From Prevotellaceae bacterium UBA1746 (GTDB taxonomy: Bacteria > Bacteroidota > Bacteroidia > Bacteroidales > Bacteroidaceae), in NCBI GenBank assembly GCA_905369775.1, contig CAJPJR010000032.1, positions 1 through 20,618 on the forward strand: a stretch of 20,618 nt of DNA, given 5' to 3'. The position numbers were made by a program, and so were the translations under genes. This document shows, one piece after another, positions 7,196 to 15,172 of the stretch (position 1 is the stretch's first letter; the number at the start of each line of letters is the position of its first letter). The notes under the pieces are model-generated. The model was not told the DNA's origin. It searched no databases and saw only the letters and a program-made list of their open reading frames with translations.

Positions 7196-9415
7196 ATGAA
7201 GAAGACATTTCTCTCCTTTGCCCTATTAACCCTCCTGTGCGGCAGTGTGTCGGCGCAGGTGTCGAATGTGAATCCGCGACCGCAGACGGTCAAAACAGAC
7301 GGAAAGTTGTTCCCGGCTCCCAAGCAGTGGAAAATCTCGACGAGCTATGCGCTCGCGAAGTCCTATGCCGTGGACGCTTTGGACGAACTGGGTGTGGCGC
7401 GTGCGAAGGGAGGACGTGCCGACTACCGCATCACGTTGGGTGTGGTGGGCGAGAAAGGAATGGCCAAATACGAGAAACTCGTGCCCTCCCACGCCGAAGG
7501 CTACTACCTGTCCGTGGAACCGAAGGGCGCCGTGGTGGTGGGACGTGACGAACGCGGCCTTTATTATGGTGTACAAACCTTGCGCGAGATGATGGCCAAG
7601 GGCCAAATGGAAATTTGCACCGTGCAAGACTGGCCCGATGTGGCCTATCGTGGAGCCATCGAGGGCTTTTACGGTCGCCCGTGGAGCCACGAGCACCGCC
7701 TGCGCCAGCTCGATTTCTACGGCCACAACAAACTGAACGTCTATATCTACGGTCCGAAGGACGACCCCTATCATCGCCAACATTGGCGCGACCCCTATCC
7801 TGAGAAAGAGGCCAATCAACTGCGCGAATTGGTGGACCGCGCCCACGCTCGCGGAGTCAATTTCTACTGGGCCATACATCCCGGCGGAGACATTCGTTGG
7901 ACGACGGAAGACCGCGACAATTTGGTGAACAAACTCGAGAAGATGTACGGCCTCGGCATCCGTTCGTTTGCCGTTTTCTTCGATGACATTGCCGGAGAAG
8001 GCGCTCGCGGAGAGAAACAAGCCGAATTGCTCAACTATGTTGACTCCGTGTTCGTGAAAAAGCACGGCGACATCGCGCCCCTATTGCTGTGCCCCACCAT
8101 CTACAATCGCGCATGGAGTGGCAACGGCGACCAGTATCTCAACGCTTTGGGCCGCTCATTGAATCCCGGCATCGAGGTGATGTGGACCGGCAACTCGGTG
8201 GTGCACACCATCGACAAGGAAAGCATGGACTGGATCAACGCCCGCATCAAGCGCAAAGCCTACATCTGGCTGAATTTCCCGGTCAATGATTTTGTGCGCG
8301 ACCACATTTTGCTCGGTCCCACCTACGGCAACGGCCTCGACATCGCCAACGACGTGAGCGGATTCGTGAGCAATCCGATGCAATATGCCGAGAGCTCTAA
8401 GATCGCTCTCTATTCCATTGCCGATTACACCTGGAACATGAAATTCTACGACTGGGCCACGTCGTGGGATCGCGCGCTGAACGATTTGCTGCCCGGCGAT
8501 GCAGCAGCCCTGCGCGTGTTTGCTTCTTACAATGAGGATCTCGGCCCGAACGGCCACGGCTTCCGCCGCGACGAGAGCCGCGATCTCAAACCGCTGTGCG
8601 ATCGCATCGCTCAAGGCGACGCCAGTGCTGTGTCCGATCTGCGTGTGGCCTGCCAAGAATTGGGCACGGCCTGCGACTTGTTGCTCAACAACAAGGAGAA
8701 CAAATGGCTCATCGAAGAACTCCGCCCGTGGTTAGTGCAAGGTAAACTGGTGGCTCAATACGGCGAAACCGTGTGCGATGCCGCCCAAACCAAGGCCGAG
8801 AATCCCCAGTCGCTGCAATCGTTCCCTCAGCTCTACCGCCAAGTGCTCTCGTTGCAGAAGCAAATGTACGACAACGAGGTGAATCCCGCGCTGCTCCACG
8901 AGTATCAAACCGGCACGAAGCTCGGCACGTTGCGCCTCCTCCCCGCCATTCAGCGCGTGCTGGCCGATGCCACGAAAGCCTACAACGCAGCGCACGGCAC
9001 ACACTACGAAGCCGTGACGCAATACTCTCCGTTCACCATCGAGAGCACCGTGCCTCAACTGGCACAACAGCCGATCTCGACCTACGGTGGCGAAGTGAAA
9101 ATCGCCCCCTCCAACGAAGTGGTGACCTGGCCTGCCGGTTCGCAGTTCACAGTGCGCGGCGACCGTCCCTTCACCCTGCGCGGCATGGATTTCAATTTCG
9201 GACAAACCGGTGCCGCAGCCGCTTTCCTTCTCGAATGTCAGATGCCCGACGGCACGTGGCGCGAGATCTCGCTCTTGCATTACAAGGAAAACGATCCCGT
9301 GATCCACACCGGCAACGAACTGGGCGGCTTGCGTGTCAGGGCCTTCCGCCTAACCAACAAGAGCGGCCGGGAACAGCAACTCTATTTCCGCCACTTTAAG
9401 TTCGTCAAAGATTAA
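7196..9415 (+). CDS. Secreted GH84 beta-N-acetylglucosaminidase (O-GlcNAcase-like)
   Basis: 739 residues from the ATG at 7196; an upstream ATG at 7091 precedes the promoter and is rejected. Signal peptide MKKTFLSFALLTLLCGSVSA is probably cleaved after residue 20. Residues 22-145 form the GH20b-like N-terminal alpha/beta domain (EGYYLSVEPKGAVVVGRDERGLYYGVQTLREM). Residues about 148-430 are the GH84 TIM barrel, with YRGAIEGFYGRPWSHEHRL, YIYGPKDDPYH, FYWAIHPGGDI and FAVFFDDIAGEG; Asp263-Asp264 are the adjacent aspartates of substrate-assisted catalysis. A helical domain and a C-terminal beta-sandwich follow. Length and domain order match the Bacteroides thetaiotaomicron BtGH84 enzyme. It should release terminal beta-GlcNAc from glycans or glycoproteins in the periplasm or at the surface. 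No SusCD pair or other glycosidase is adjacent, so it appears to stand alone rather than lie in a polysaccharide utilisation locus. Confidence 0.95.
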   Translation: MKKTFLSFALLTLLCGSVSAQVSNVNPRPQTVKTDGKLFPAPKQWKISTSYALAKSYAVDALDELGVARAKGGRADYRITLGVVGEKGMAKYEKLVPSHAEGYYLSVEPKGAVVVGRDERGLYYGVQTLREMMAKGQMEICTVQDWPDVAYRGAIEGFYGRPWSHEHRLRQLDFYGHNKLNVYIYGPKDDPYHRQHWRDPYPEKEANQLRELVDRAHARGVNFYWAIHPGGDIRWTTEDRDNLVNKLEKMYGLGIRSFAVFFDDIAGEGARGEKQAELLNYVDSVFVKKHGDIAPLLLCPTIYNRAWSGNGDQYLNALGRSLNPGIEVMWTGNSVVHTIDKESMDWINARIKRKAYIWLNFPVNDFVRDHILLGPTYGNGLDIANDVSGFVSNPMQYAESSKIALYSIADYTWNMKFYDWATSWDRALNDLLPGDAAALRVFASYNEDLGPNGHGFRRDESRDLKPLCDRIAQGDASAVSDLRVACQELGTACDLLLNNKENKWLIEELRPWLVQGKLVAQYGETVCDAAQTKAENPQSLQSFPQLYRQVLSLQKQMYDNEVNPALLHEYQTGTKLGTLRLLPAIQRVLADATKAYNAAHGTHYEAVTQYSPFTIESTVPQLAQQPISTYGGEVKIAPSNEVVTWPAGSQFTVRGDRPFTLRGMDFNFGQTGAAAAFLLECQMPDGTWREISLLHYKENDPVIHTGNELGGLRVRAFRLTNKSGREQQLYFRHFKFVKD

Positions 9416-9466
9416 ACGCCTTCGAGATTTCCCGTTGAAAAGGCGGTCGAGTCGGAAATAAAACAG

Positions 9467-9474
9467 TATTTTTG
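9467..9474 (+). promoter_or_regulatory. Bacteroidetes -7 box for the DUF5606 gene
   Basis: TATTTTTG followed by CAAA, a perfect TAnnTTTG, 48 nt before the ATG at 9523. The -33 region is not distinct. Confidence 0.6.
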
Positions 9475-9522
9475 CAAACCGATTCACCCTCAAACTATTG
9501 CAATAAGCAACTCAACATACAC

Positions 9523-10107
9523 ATGCAAGAAACTATTCTCGCCATCTCCGGCAAGCCCGGTCTCTACAAGCTCATCGCTCGTGGCAACGCAAGCCTCATT
9601 GTTGAGGCCATTGACGAAACGCACCGCCGTCAACCCGCCGGCGCCCGCGACCGTGTCACCTCACTCGGCGACGTTACGATGTACACAGAAGCCGACGATG
9701 TGCCCCTCATGCTCGTGTTTCAAAACATCAGCGACGCACTTCAAGGCGGCGTAACGCCCTTCAACTATAAACAAGCCAGCGTCGAAGAGCTCGAAAAGTT
9801 CATGGACGAAACGGCACTTCCCGCATGGGATCGTGAGCGTGTCCGCGTGAGCGACATTCGCAAGCTCGTGCAGTGGTACAACATCCTCGCGAAAGCCGGC
9901 TACAAGGACTACTATGTGAAGGCCGAAGTCAAAGTTCCCGCCGCCGAAGCTCCCGCTCCCGCCGAGGAAGCCGCCCCTGCGGCCGAAGCAGAGAAGCCGG
10001 CAAAGAAGCCTGCCGCCAAGAAACCCGCTGCCAAGAAGGCAACGACGGCCAAGAAGCCCGCGGAGAAAAAAACAACCGCCAAGGCTACGAAGAAAGCCGA
10101 CAAATAA
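9523..10107 (+). CDS. DUF5606 protein with Lys/Ala/Pro-rich tail
   Basis: 194 residues from the ATG at 9523, which lies behind its own promoter; the frame also opens upstream, but that start overlaps the -7 box. Residues 1 to about 135 form a compact domain (ETILAISGKPGLYKLIARG, TSLGDVTMYTEADDVPLMLVF, DIRKLVQWYNILAKAGYKDYY) that I recognise as the DUF5606 family, widespread in Bacteroidetes and of unknown function. Residues about 138-158 are Ala/Glu/Pro-rich, and the last 37 residues are a Lys/Ala/Pro repeat tail (EKPAKKPAAKKPAAKKATT) resembling histone H1-like or HU-fused tails. The acidic-then-basic tail suggests nucleic-acid or nucleoid contact, but that is inference. The gene is monocistronic, ending at the terminator at 10144-10186. 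Confidence 0.8.
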   Translation: MQETILAISGKPGLYKLIARGNASLIVEAIDETHRRQPAGARDRVTSLGDVTMYTEADDVPLMLVFQNISDALQGGVTPFNYKQASVEELEKFMDETALPAWDRERVRVSDIRKLVQWYNILAKAGYKDYYVKAEVKVPAAEAPAPAEEAAPAAEAEKPAKKPAAKKPAAKKATTAKKPAEKKTTAKATKKADK

Positions 10108-10143
10108 ATGCACTGCAAGCAGCGCAGCTGCTCGCACAAAACA

Positions 10144-10186
10144 AGCGACCGCGACCATCCTTCGGGCATTGTCGCGGTCGCTTTTT
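10144..10186 (+). terminator. Rho-independent terminator of the DUF5606 gene
   Basis: A 12-bp stem AGCGACCGCGAC (10144-10155) pairs with GTCGCGGTCGCT (10171-10182) around a 15-base loop. The T-run spans 10182-10186. Confidence 0.88.
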
Positions 10187-10238
10187 GCGGGGAAATCCAA
10201 GAAATTTCCCCGTTCTCTGAAAATAATCGGGGGATAAT

Positions 10239-10269
10239 TTGGCAAAGTCGGGAGGAATGCGTACTTTTG
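10239..10269 (+). promoter_or_regulatory. Bacteroidetes promoter for tRNA-Thr
   Basis: TTTG at 10239-10242, exactly 19 bases, then TACTTTTG at 10262-10269. This is a textbook Bacteroidetes promoter 24 nt before the tRNA. Confidence 0.75.
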
Positions 10270-10293
10270 CACCGCAATCGAGAGATTAGCGTT

Positions 10294-10366
<73 letters not shown>

Positions 10367-10372
10367 CTCAGT

Positions 10373-10409
10373 GAAGCGAAAGGAAAACCTTTCGCTTCTT
10401 TTGTTTTTT
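10373..10409 (+). terminator. Terminator of the tRNA-Thr transcript
   Basis: An 11-bp perfect stem GAAGCGAAAGG (10373-10383) and CCTTTCGCTTC (10388-10398), loop AAAA, followed by TTTTGTTTTTT. Confidence 0.88.
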
Positions 10410-10713
10410 CCCGTTTCGTCCTGTGCGTGTCGCATTCGCGCGCTGCGGTGGTTGAAATGAGCCGCCCGCGTCTGCTTTTCGGCGTGCCTGTGGTTTGTGC
10501 ACGGGCATTTTCGCCATGAAAAATCGGTTGTGTTGATTTTTGTTTGAAGATAATTGCGGAATGTGTTGTTTATGTCGACAAAAATGACGAATATTGCGTT
10601 GCGACAAGATCGCTAACCACCATTTATCCTTTCACTATTAAATCTATTGTGCGAAAAACAGTAAGAACCTCCTCGGTTCGCGCTCGCCGATTTCCTTCAA
10701 ACCGCCGCTGTGT
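10410..10713. other. Intergenic region upstream of the Ter-like block
   Basis: About 300 bases with no convincing gene on either strand. The second half becomes AT-richer and must carry the leader of the TerB-like gene. No clean TTTG-N19-TAnnTTTG pair was found; the nearest -7-like string is GATTTTTG at 10535-10542, with no matching -33. The promoter of the block is therefore unassigned. Confidence 0.5.
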
Positions 10714-12111
10714 ATGAAACCAACTGCAAAAGCCGCCGTAGTGCGTGTGATCCACGACCTCATTTTAGCCGATGGCATTCTCGATACGCGTGAAATGGAG
10801 CTCCTTAGCACGCTGTATGCCGAGTATGGTGCCAAACCCGTCGACGTACTGTCGGCCGATGAGTGCACCCTGGCCGAAGCCTTGAGCATTTTGTCCGAAG
10901 CCGATCCGGCGCTTCGCCACAAATTGCTCACCGACTGTTTGCGCCTGTCGATGTCTGACAACATCTGCGCCCGCGAAGAAGCCATGTTGTTGCTGGCTCT
11001 GCGCAGCAGCCTCACGTTGAATCTCACCGGCCACGACGGCGTCATTTCGGTGCGCGGCAGCCAGCGCATCCAGCTGGAGAATTTCCAAGTGCTCTACGTC
11101 GAGAGCGAATACGATGAGGAGGTCAACGCGTCGATCAGCGAGCAGTTTCGTGAAATCTGCACCGAACTTCGCTTGGCAGGCTTCGATTTCGTCTATCTCC
11201 CCCAAATCGCGAGCAACTATCGCGACATGAGCGACGGCGAATTACTGAAATTGGGTCATTTTCTCTATCCACAGGTCAACGAAGAGCGCTTGCGCACCCT
11301 CATCCTTCAGTTGCGCGATTTGTCGACGGCGCGTTTTTGTCGCGAGCAACTGGCCACAGCGCTCGATTTCAAGGGATTGGTGGACGTCGGTCCGTCGTTG
11401 CTGTTCAAAATCAATGAGTCGCTCGTGGGCAACGAGCCCGTGAGCAACTTCATGTTGCTCGAGATCGGCGACGACGCTTTGGAGAGCGTGCGCGAAATGA
11501 TCGATCTTTTCGGGCAATATCACCAAAACGCCCATATTCGCTACCTGCGCGAAGAGAGCGGCCGTTTCATTGTGCGCGGTCTGCACAAACAGATTTTCGA
11601 CATCCTGATGTTGCGCAAAGGTATCCGGAGTAGGGTGGTGATCGACCCGAGCCGCGAAAGAATTTATTTTCCCGATGCCGATGTCGAATTGGAAAAAGTG
11701 CACCGTCGCGAGAAGGCGCTCTACGCTCTCCTGCTGTTGGAGAGCCAAAGCGGCGGGGTGAATCTCAACAAACCCGCCGGCGCCAAATTGCAACAGCGTC
11801 ACGCACAGCGCATGCAGCGCATCCAAGAAAAATATGCCATCATTTATCGCCTCTTCGGCGGAGATGCCAACAAGGCCCCTTCTCTTTTGAATTCGGAGTC
11901 GCGCTCGCCGATGATGAGTCTCCTCCGGCGTCAACTCATCAACCTGAACGGCATTTTGCACCACGCCGGCAACTACGTGGCCGAGCGCAACATTTACGGC
12001 AATTACGCCGTGAGCATTTCGCCCGAATTGATTTGTTGCTACGATGCCGGCAGTGATTCCATCCGTCAGTTGAGCGAGGTCGAAGAGTGGCGCCGCATCT
12101 TGGCGCTGTAA
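10714..12111 (+). CDS. TerB-like N-terminal / winged-helix-like C-terminal protein
   Basis: 465 residues. The N-terminus (VVRVIHDLILADGILDTREMELLSTLYAEYG) has the helical LADGxLDxxE pattern of TerB-like domains, which are tied to Ter metal/stress systems; the helical region runs to about residue 95. Residues about 100-310 (EYDEEVNASISEQFREICTEL, RFCREQLATALDFKGLVDVG) are unrecognised. Residues about 325-460 show short strands, then EKALYALLLLESQSGGVNL, a charged helix, and RRQLINLNGILHHAGNYVAERNIYGNYAVSI. That order (strand, KALYxLLL helix, basic helix, then a GNY wing) resembles a winged helix as in OmpR-type domains. I infer a cytosolic sensor-regulator of the downstream genes. No transmembrane segment is seen. 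A 201-base gap separates it from terD1, so co-transcription is plausible but not proven. Confidence 0.6.
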   Translation: MKPTAKAAVVRVIHDLILADGILDTREMELLSTLYAEYGAKPVDVLSADECTLAEALSILSEADPALRHKLLTDCLRLSMSDNICAREEAMLLLALRSSLTLNLTGHDGVISVRGSQRIQLENFQVLYVESEYDEEVNASISEQFREICTELRLAGFDFVYLPQIASNYRDMSDGELLKLGHFLYPQVNEERLRTLILQLRDLSTARFCREQLATALDFKGLVDVGPSLLFKINESLVGNEPVSNFMLLEIGDDALESVREMIDLFGQYHQNAHIRYLREESGRFIVRGLHKQIFDILMLRKGIRSRVVIDPSRERIYFPDADVELEKVHRREKALYALLLLESQSGGVNLNKPAGAKLQQRHAQRMQRIQEKYAIIYRLFGGDANKAPSLLNSESRSPMMSLLRRQLINLNGILHHAGNYVAERNIYGNYAVSISPELICCYDAGSDSIRQLSEVEEWRRILAL

Positions 12112-12159
12112 GATTGCACCTTGTCGATCACCTCGCGCACAAAACGTAGCGCAATCTTG

Positions 12160-12179
12160 CAATTTCCAATCGAAATTGG
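12160..12179. promoter_or_regulatory. Overlapping inverted repeats in the leader of terD1
   Basis: CAATTTC (12160-12166) and GAAATTG (12172-12178) form one palindrome; CCAAT-CGAA-ATTGG (12166-12179) forms a second that shares bases with it. It is an operator-like site between the possible regulator gene and terD1. About 20 bases further on, CTCCTTTG (12191-12198) is a weak -7-like string. The function is inferred only. Confidence 0.3.
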
Positions 12180-12312
12180 CAGAAAATCCGCTCCTTTGCA
12201 TCATCGAAACGCCCCCCACGGCGACAAACATCGATCGCCCCCGGCTCGTGATCCAGTTAGCGAGCGTGGCTTCCCCACACCATATATGTAATTTCAAAAC
12301 AACACCGATATT

Positions 12313-12876
12313 ATGGCAATCAATCTCTCAAAAGGCGACAATGTCAGCTTTTCGCGCAGCCTGACCAACGTTTGCGTCGGCCTCGGCTGGGACCCCAACG
12401 AAGGGGCCGGCCATGAATACGATCTCGATGCCTCAGCTTTCATGCTCGGCCACAACGGCCATCTCATCACTGACGAGTTTTTCGTGTTCTACAACAACCA
12501 GCTTTCGCCCGACGGCGCCGTGCAATCCACCGGCGACGACCAGACGGGACGAAACAGCGAGGAGGGCGACGACGAAACACTGATGGTCGATCTCGCCAAG
12601 GTCGATCCGCGCGTTCAAGAAATCCTGTTCACCGCAACCATTTACAAGGCGGAGGAACGTCGCCAGAACTTCGGACAGGTGAGCAACGCTTACATTCGCA
12701 TTTACAACAGCACCAACGAGGAAGAGATCGCCCGCTATGATCTCAACGAAGACTTCTCGGTGGAAACCGCCGTCGAGTTCGGTCGTCTCTATCGCAGTTT
12801 CGGCGAGTGGAAGTTCGAAGCCCTGGGCATCGGCCGCAAAGGCGGACTTCAAGCATTGGTAGACAAATACAAATAA
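12313..12876 (+). CDS. TerD family protein (first copy)
   Basis: 187 residues, the typical TerD length (about 190). Family signatures in order: MAINLSKGDNVSF at the N-terminus, VCVGLGWDPNEG, HEYDLDASAFML, then STGDDQTGRNSEEGDDETLMVDL, the acidic loop that binds Ca2+ in TerD proteins, followed by ILFTATIYKAEERRQNFGQV, AYIRIYN and FGRLYRSFGEWKFEALG. TerD proteins are cytosolic beta-sandwich proteins associated with tellurite resistance, chemical stress and phage inhibition. All acidic positions of the loop are present. It lies 10 nt before the second terD. Confidence 0.95.
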   Translation: MAINLSKGDNVSFSRSLTNVCVGLGWDPNEGAGHEYDLDASAFMLGHNGHLITDEFFVFYNNQLSPDGAVQSTGDDQTGRNSEEGDDETLMVDLAKVDPRVQEILFTATIYKAEERRQNFGQVSNAYIRIYNSTNEEEIARYDLNEDFSVETAVEFGRLYRSFGEWKFEALGIGRKGGLQALVDKYK

Positions 12877-12886
12877 TCCAACAACG

Positions 12887-13561
12887 ATGAGCATCAATTT
12901 AGAAAAAGGCCGTTCCATCAACCTGGAAAAAGCGAGCGGCGAACGTCTGACCCATTTTTGTGTAGGTTGCAACTGGGGAGCCGTGACAAGAAACTCCTTC
13001 TTCGGACTCTTCAAATCGAAAGTTGACGTCGATGTCGATTTGAGTTGCCTGATGTTCAACGCCGAAGGCAAGCCCGTCGACCACATCTGGTCCGATCTCT
13101 ATCGCTTCGGCGATCACAATGTGGGACTCCCCAACGGTAAGTTGACCTCGCTGGACGGCGCGTTGCACCACACCGGCGATGATCTCCACGGTGACGCAGA
13201 CGGCGACGACGGACTGGACAACGAAATCATCACCGTCGACCTCGATCGGGTGAATGCCGCCGTGCAATCCATCGTCTTCTTCCTCAATATCTATAATAAC
13301 AACGAGTACAGCGGCGATTTCTCCGGCATCCCCTACGCCTACATCCGCATGTTCGAAGGCACGCCCGACCGTCCGCCACGCCAAGTCTTCGCCCAATACA
13401 ACGTGGCCACGCAACAAAACTGCGTCGGCATGCGCGCACTGGTCATGGGACGCCTCTATCGCGTGGGGAACAACTGGCAGTTCTGCGCCATCGGCGACGC
13501 CTTTGCCGATCCAAGCATACTCCAAATCATCTCGCGCGTCATCAAGGACTACTCCCGCTAA
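12887..13561 (+). CDS. TerD family protein (second, divergent copy)
   Basis: 224 residues, longer than its neighbour. The N-terminus repeats the family's LxKG strand twice (SINLEKGRSINLEKA). An extra segment with RNSFFGLFKSKVDVDVDLSC replaces the usual short loop before the DLDxS strand. The acidic Ca2+-type loop is present and expanded (HHTGDDLHGDADGDDGLDNE, then IITVDLDRV). SIVFFLNIYNNNEYSGDFSGIPYAYIRMF and GRLYRVGNNWQFCAIG complete the fold. Identity to the first copy is low, so this is an old paralogue rather than a recent duplication. It is translationally close to terD1 (10 nt) and 38 nt before the first vWA gene. Confidence 0.92.
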   Translation: MSINLEKGRSINLEKASGERLTHFCVGCNWGAVTRNSFFGLFKSKVDVDVDLSCLMFNAEGKPVDHIWSDLYRFGDHNVGLPNGKLTSLDGALHHTGDDLHGDADGDDGLDNEIITVDLDRVNAAVQSIVFFLNIYNNNEYSGDFSGIPYAYIRMFEGTPDRPPRQVFAQYNVATQQNCVGMRALVMGRLYRVGNNWQFCAIGDAFADPSILQIISRVIKDYSR

Positions 13562-13599
13562 GCCTTATCTTGTCACCTTCATCCCGATTTCTCTCTACT

Positions 13600-14238
13600 A
13601 TGCGAAAACTTCCGATCTACCTCCTGCTCGATACCAGCGGATCCATGCACGGTGAACCCATCGAAGCCGTGAAAAACGGTGTCGATATGCTCGTTTCCAC
13701 TCTGCTCAGCGACCCCTACGCTTTGGAAACAGCCTATCTCAGCGTGATCACCTTCGACAGCGCCGCGCAACAACTCGTGCCGCTCACCGAATTGCCCAAA
13801 TTCCAAGCTCCTCAGCTCCAAGCCGCGGGATGTACGGCCCTGGGCGGCGCGCTAGCCCTGCTGGCTCAGCGCATCGACACCGAGGTGACCACCACCACGG
13901 CCGAACAAAAAGGCGACTGGCGCCCGTTGGTGTTCATCATGACCGACGGCAAGCCCACCGATGATCTCCAATTCGGTTTGGAACAGTTCCGCCAACGGAA
14001 AACTGGTATGGTCGTGGCCTGTGCCGCCGGCCAGGGAGCAGACACCGCCACGCTGCAACAGATCACCCCCAACGTGGTCCAACTGGCCACCGCCGACAGC
14101 GGCACCATCAAAGCCTTCTTCAAGTGGGTGTCTGCTTCGATCAGCACGAGCAGCAAGGCCGTGGAGAATGCCGCCAAGGAGACCACTTCCTTCAGCGAAC
14201 TGCCGCCTCCTCCTCCCGAGGTCAACATCGTCATTTGA
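13600..14238 (+). CDS. vWA domain protein, TerY-like (first copy)
   Basis: 212 residues from the ATG at 13600; the longer frame from 13570 adds ten residues with no homology. A single von Willebrand A domain with the complete MIDAS: DTSGS at residues 11-15, Thr79 in GCTALGGAL, and TDGKP with Asp116. It has no signal peptide or membrane helix, so it is cytosolic like TerY and E. coli YegL. The C-terminus is a Ser/Thr/Ala linker followed by LPPPPPEVNIVI, a tail shared with the next gene. In TerY-P systems this protein is thought to scaffold the kinase and phosphatase through metal-dependent contacts. Confidence 0.92.
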   Translation: MRKLPIYLLLDTSGSMHGEPIEAVKNGVDMLVSTLLSDPYALETAYLSVITFDSAAQQLVPLTELPKFQAPQLQAAGCTALGGALALLAQRIDTEVTTTTAEQKGDWRPLVFIMTDGKPTDDLQFGLEQFRQRKTGMVVACAAGQGADTATLQQITPNVVQLATADSGTIKAFFKWVSASISTSSKAVENAAKETTSFSELPPPPPEVNIVI

Positions 14239-14265
14239 TCCCCGTTCAGATTTTCTCCTAACAAA

Positions 14266-14300
14266 AACGAGTGGCAACGCCGCATCGGTTGCCACTCGTT
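14266..14300 (+). promoter_or_regulatory. Strong hairpin between the two vWA genes
   Basis: A perfect 13-bp stem, AACGAGTGGCAAC (14266-14278) with its complement at 14288-14300, and a 9-base loop. It is followed by TATTCTCTTCCC and then the second vWA ATG at 14313. The U-tract is broken, so it may be a weak internal terminator, an RNase-processing or stability element, or a translation-modulating stem. Confidence 0.6.
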
Positions 14301-14312
14301 TATTCTCTTCCC

Positions 14313-14951
14313 ATGAGTAGAAGACTGCCCGTTTACATCCTCATCGACACGAGCGGCTCCATGCGCGGCGAACCCATCGAGGCCGTCAAAGTCGGACTGT
14401 CCGACATGGTCGCTTCGTTGCGTGTGGACCCCTTCGCCCTGGAAACCGTTTGCATCAGCATCATCACCTTCGATCGCAGCGTGCAGCAGGTGTTGCCGCT
14501 GACGGAATTGGCCCGATTGCAGGTCCCCGACATCCAATGTCCCGAATCCGGACCCACCTTCCTGGGGGGCGCGTTGCAATTGTTGTGCGAGCGTTACGAC
14601 AAAGAATTGCGTCCCGGTTCGCCCGAACGGAAAGGCGACTGGATGCCGCTGCTTTTTGTGCTCACCGACGGAAAACCTTCGGATGTGCAGGAGTATGCGC
14701 GCGGTGTGGAAGCCGTGAAACAGCGCTCGTTTCTCAACATCGTGGCCTGTGCCGCGGGACCCAAAGCACAAGTCGAGCCGCTCACCCGTCTCACTGAGCA
14801 TGTTTACACGCTCGAGACGATGGATCCGGCCACTTTCAAACGCTTCTTCCAATGGGTGACCGTCAATGTCCGACAAGGCGGCCGCACTGTGGGCATCACC
14901 GGCAACACGAGTTTGCCTGCCCCTCCTCAGGAAGTGAATATCGTGCTTTGA
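14313..14951 (+). CDS. vWA domain protein, TerY-like (second copy)
   Basis: 212 residues, exactly the length of the first vWA protein. The start is the ATG at 14313; an earlier in-frame GTG at 14271 lies inside the hairpin. The MIDAS is complete: DTSGS at residues 12-16, a Thr in GPTFLGGAL, and LTDGKPSD. The sequence matches its neighbour over the whole domain (GSMxGEPIEAVK, DPxALET, SxITFD, LTEL, FFxWV) and ends LPAPPQEVNIVL. The pair arose by duplication but has diverged considerably. It is followed by a 221-base gap before the phosphatase gene. Confidence 0.92.
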   Translation: MSRRLPVYILIDTSGSMRGEPIEAVKVGLSDMVASLRVDPFALETVCISIITFDRSVQQVLPLTELARLQVPDIQCPESGPTFLGGALQLLCERYDKELRPGSPERKGDWMPLLFVLTDGKPSDVQEYARGVEAVKQRSFLNIVACAAGPKAQVEPLTRLTEHVYTLETMDPATFKRFFQWVTVNVRQGGRTVGITGNTSLPAPPQEVNIVL

Positions 14952-15172
14952 CCCATCGGCTGCCCGTTCGCTCCTTCTGCGAGCCGTGTTGCACCATCCT
15001 TTCGAAGGGAAGCGCCCGCACTGCGCTTCATGCCTTGTTAATCCCATTCCCCCCTTTCACCTCACCATCGAATTCTCCCCTTCACTCTGATTTCCTGCCG
15101 GCAATGGCAAAGGCCGAGGCGCCCATGCGATGCCCTCGCGCCACTGCGGAGTGATCTCAACACAATGATCTT
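14952..15172 (+). other. Gap between second vWA gene and PP2C gene
   Basis: 221 bases with pyrimidine-rich patches (around 15040-15090) and no gene, clear promoter or terminator that I can support. The phosphatase start at 15173 is preceded by no recognisable ribosome binding site. Confidence 0.4.

Noticed and set aside
7226..8065. 279-codon minus-strand frame opposite the GH84 gene
   Set aside because: It covers the GH84 catalytic domain and shows no independent motif or promoter.
14271..14312. GTG start for the second vWA protein
   Set aside because: It lies inside the 13-bp hairpin and adds residues absent from the paralogue; the ATG at 14313 gives an identical length of 212.
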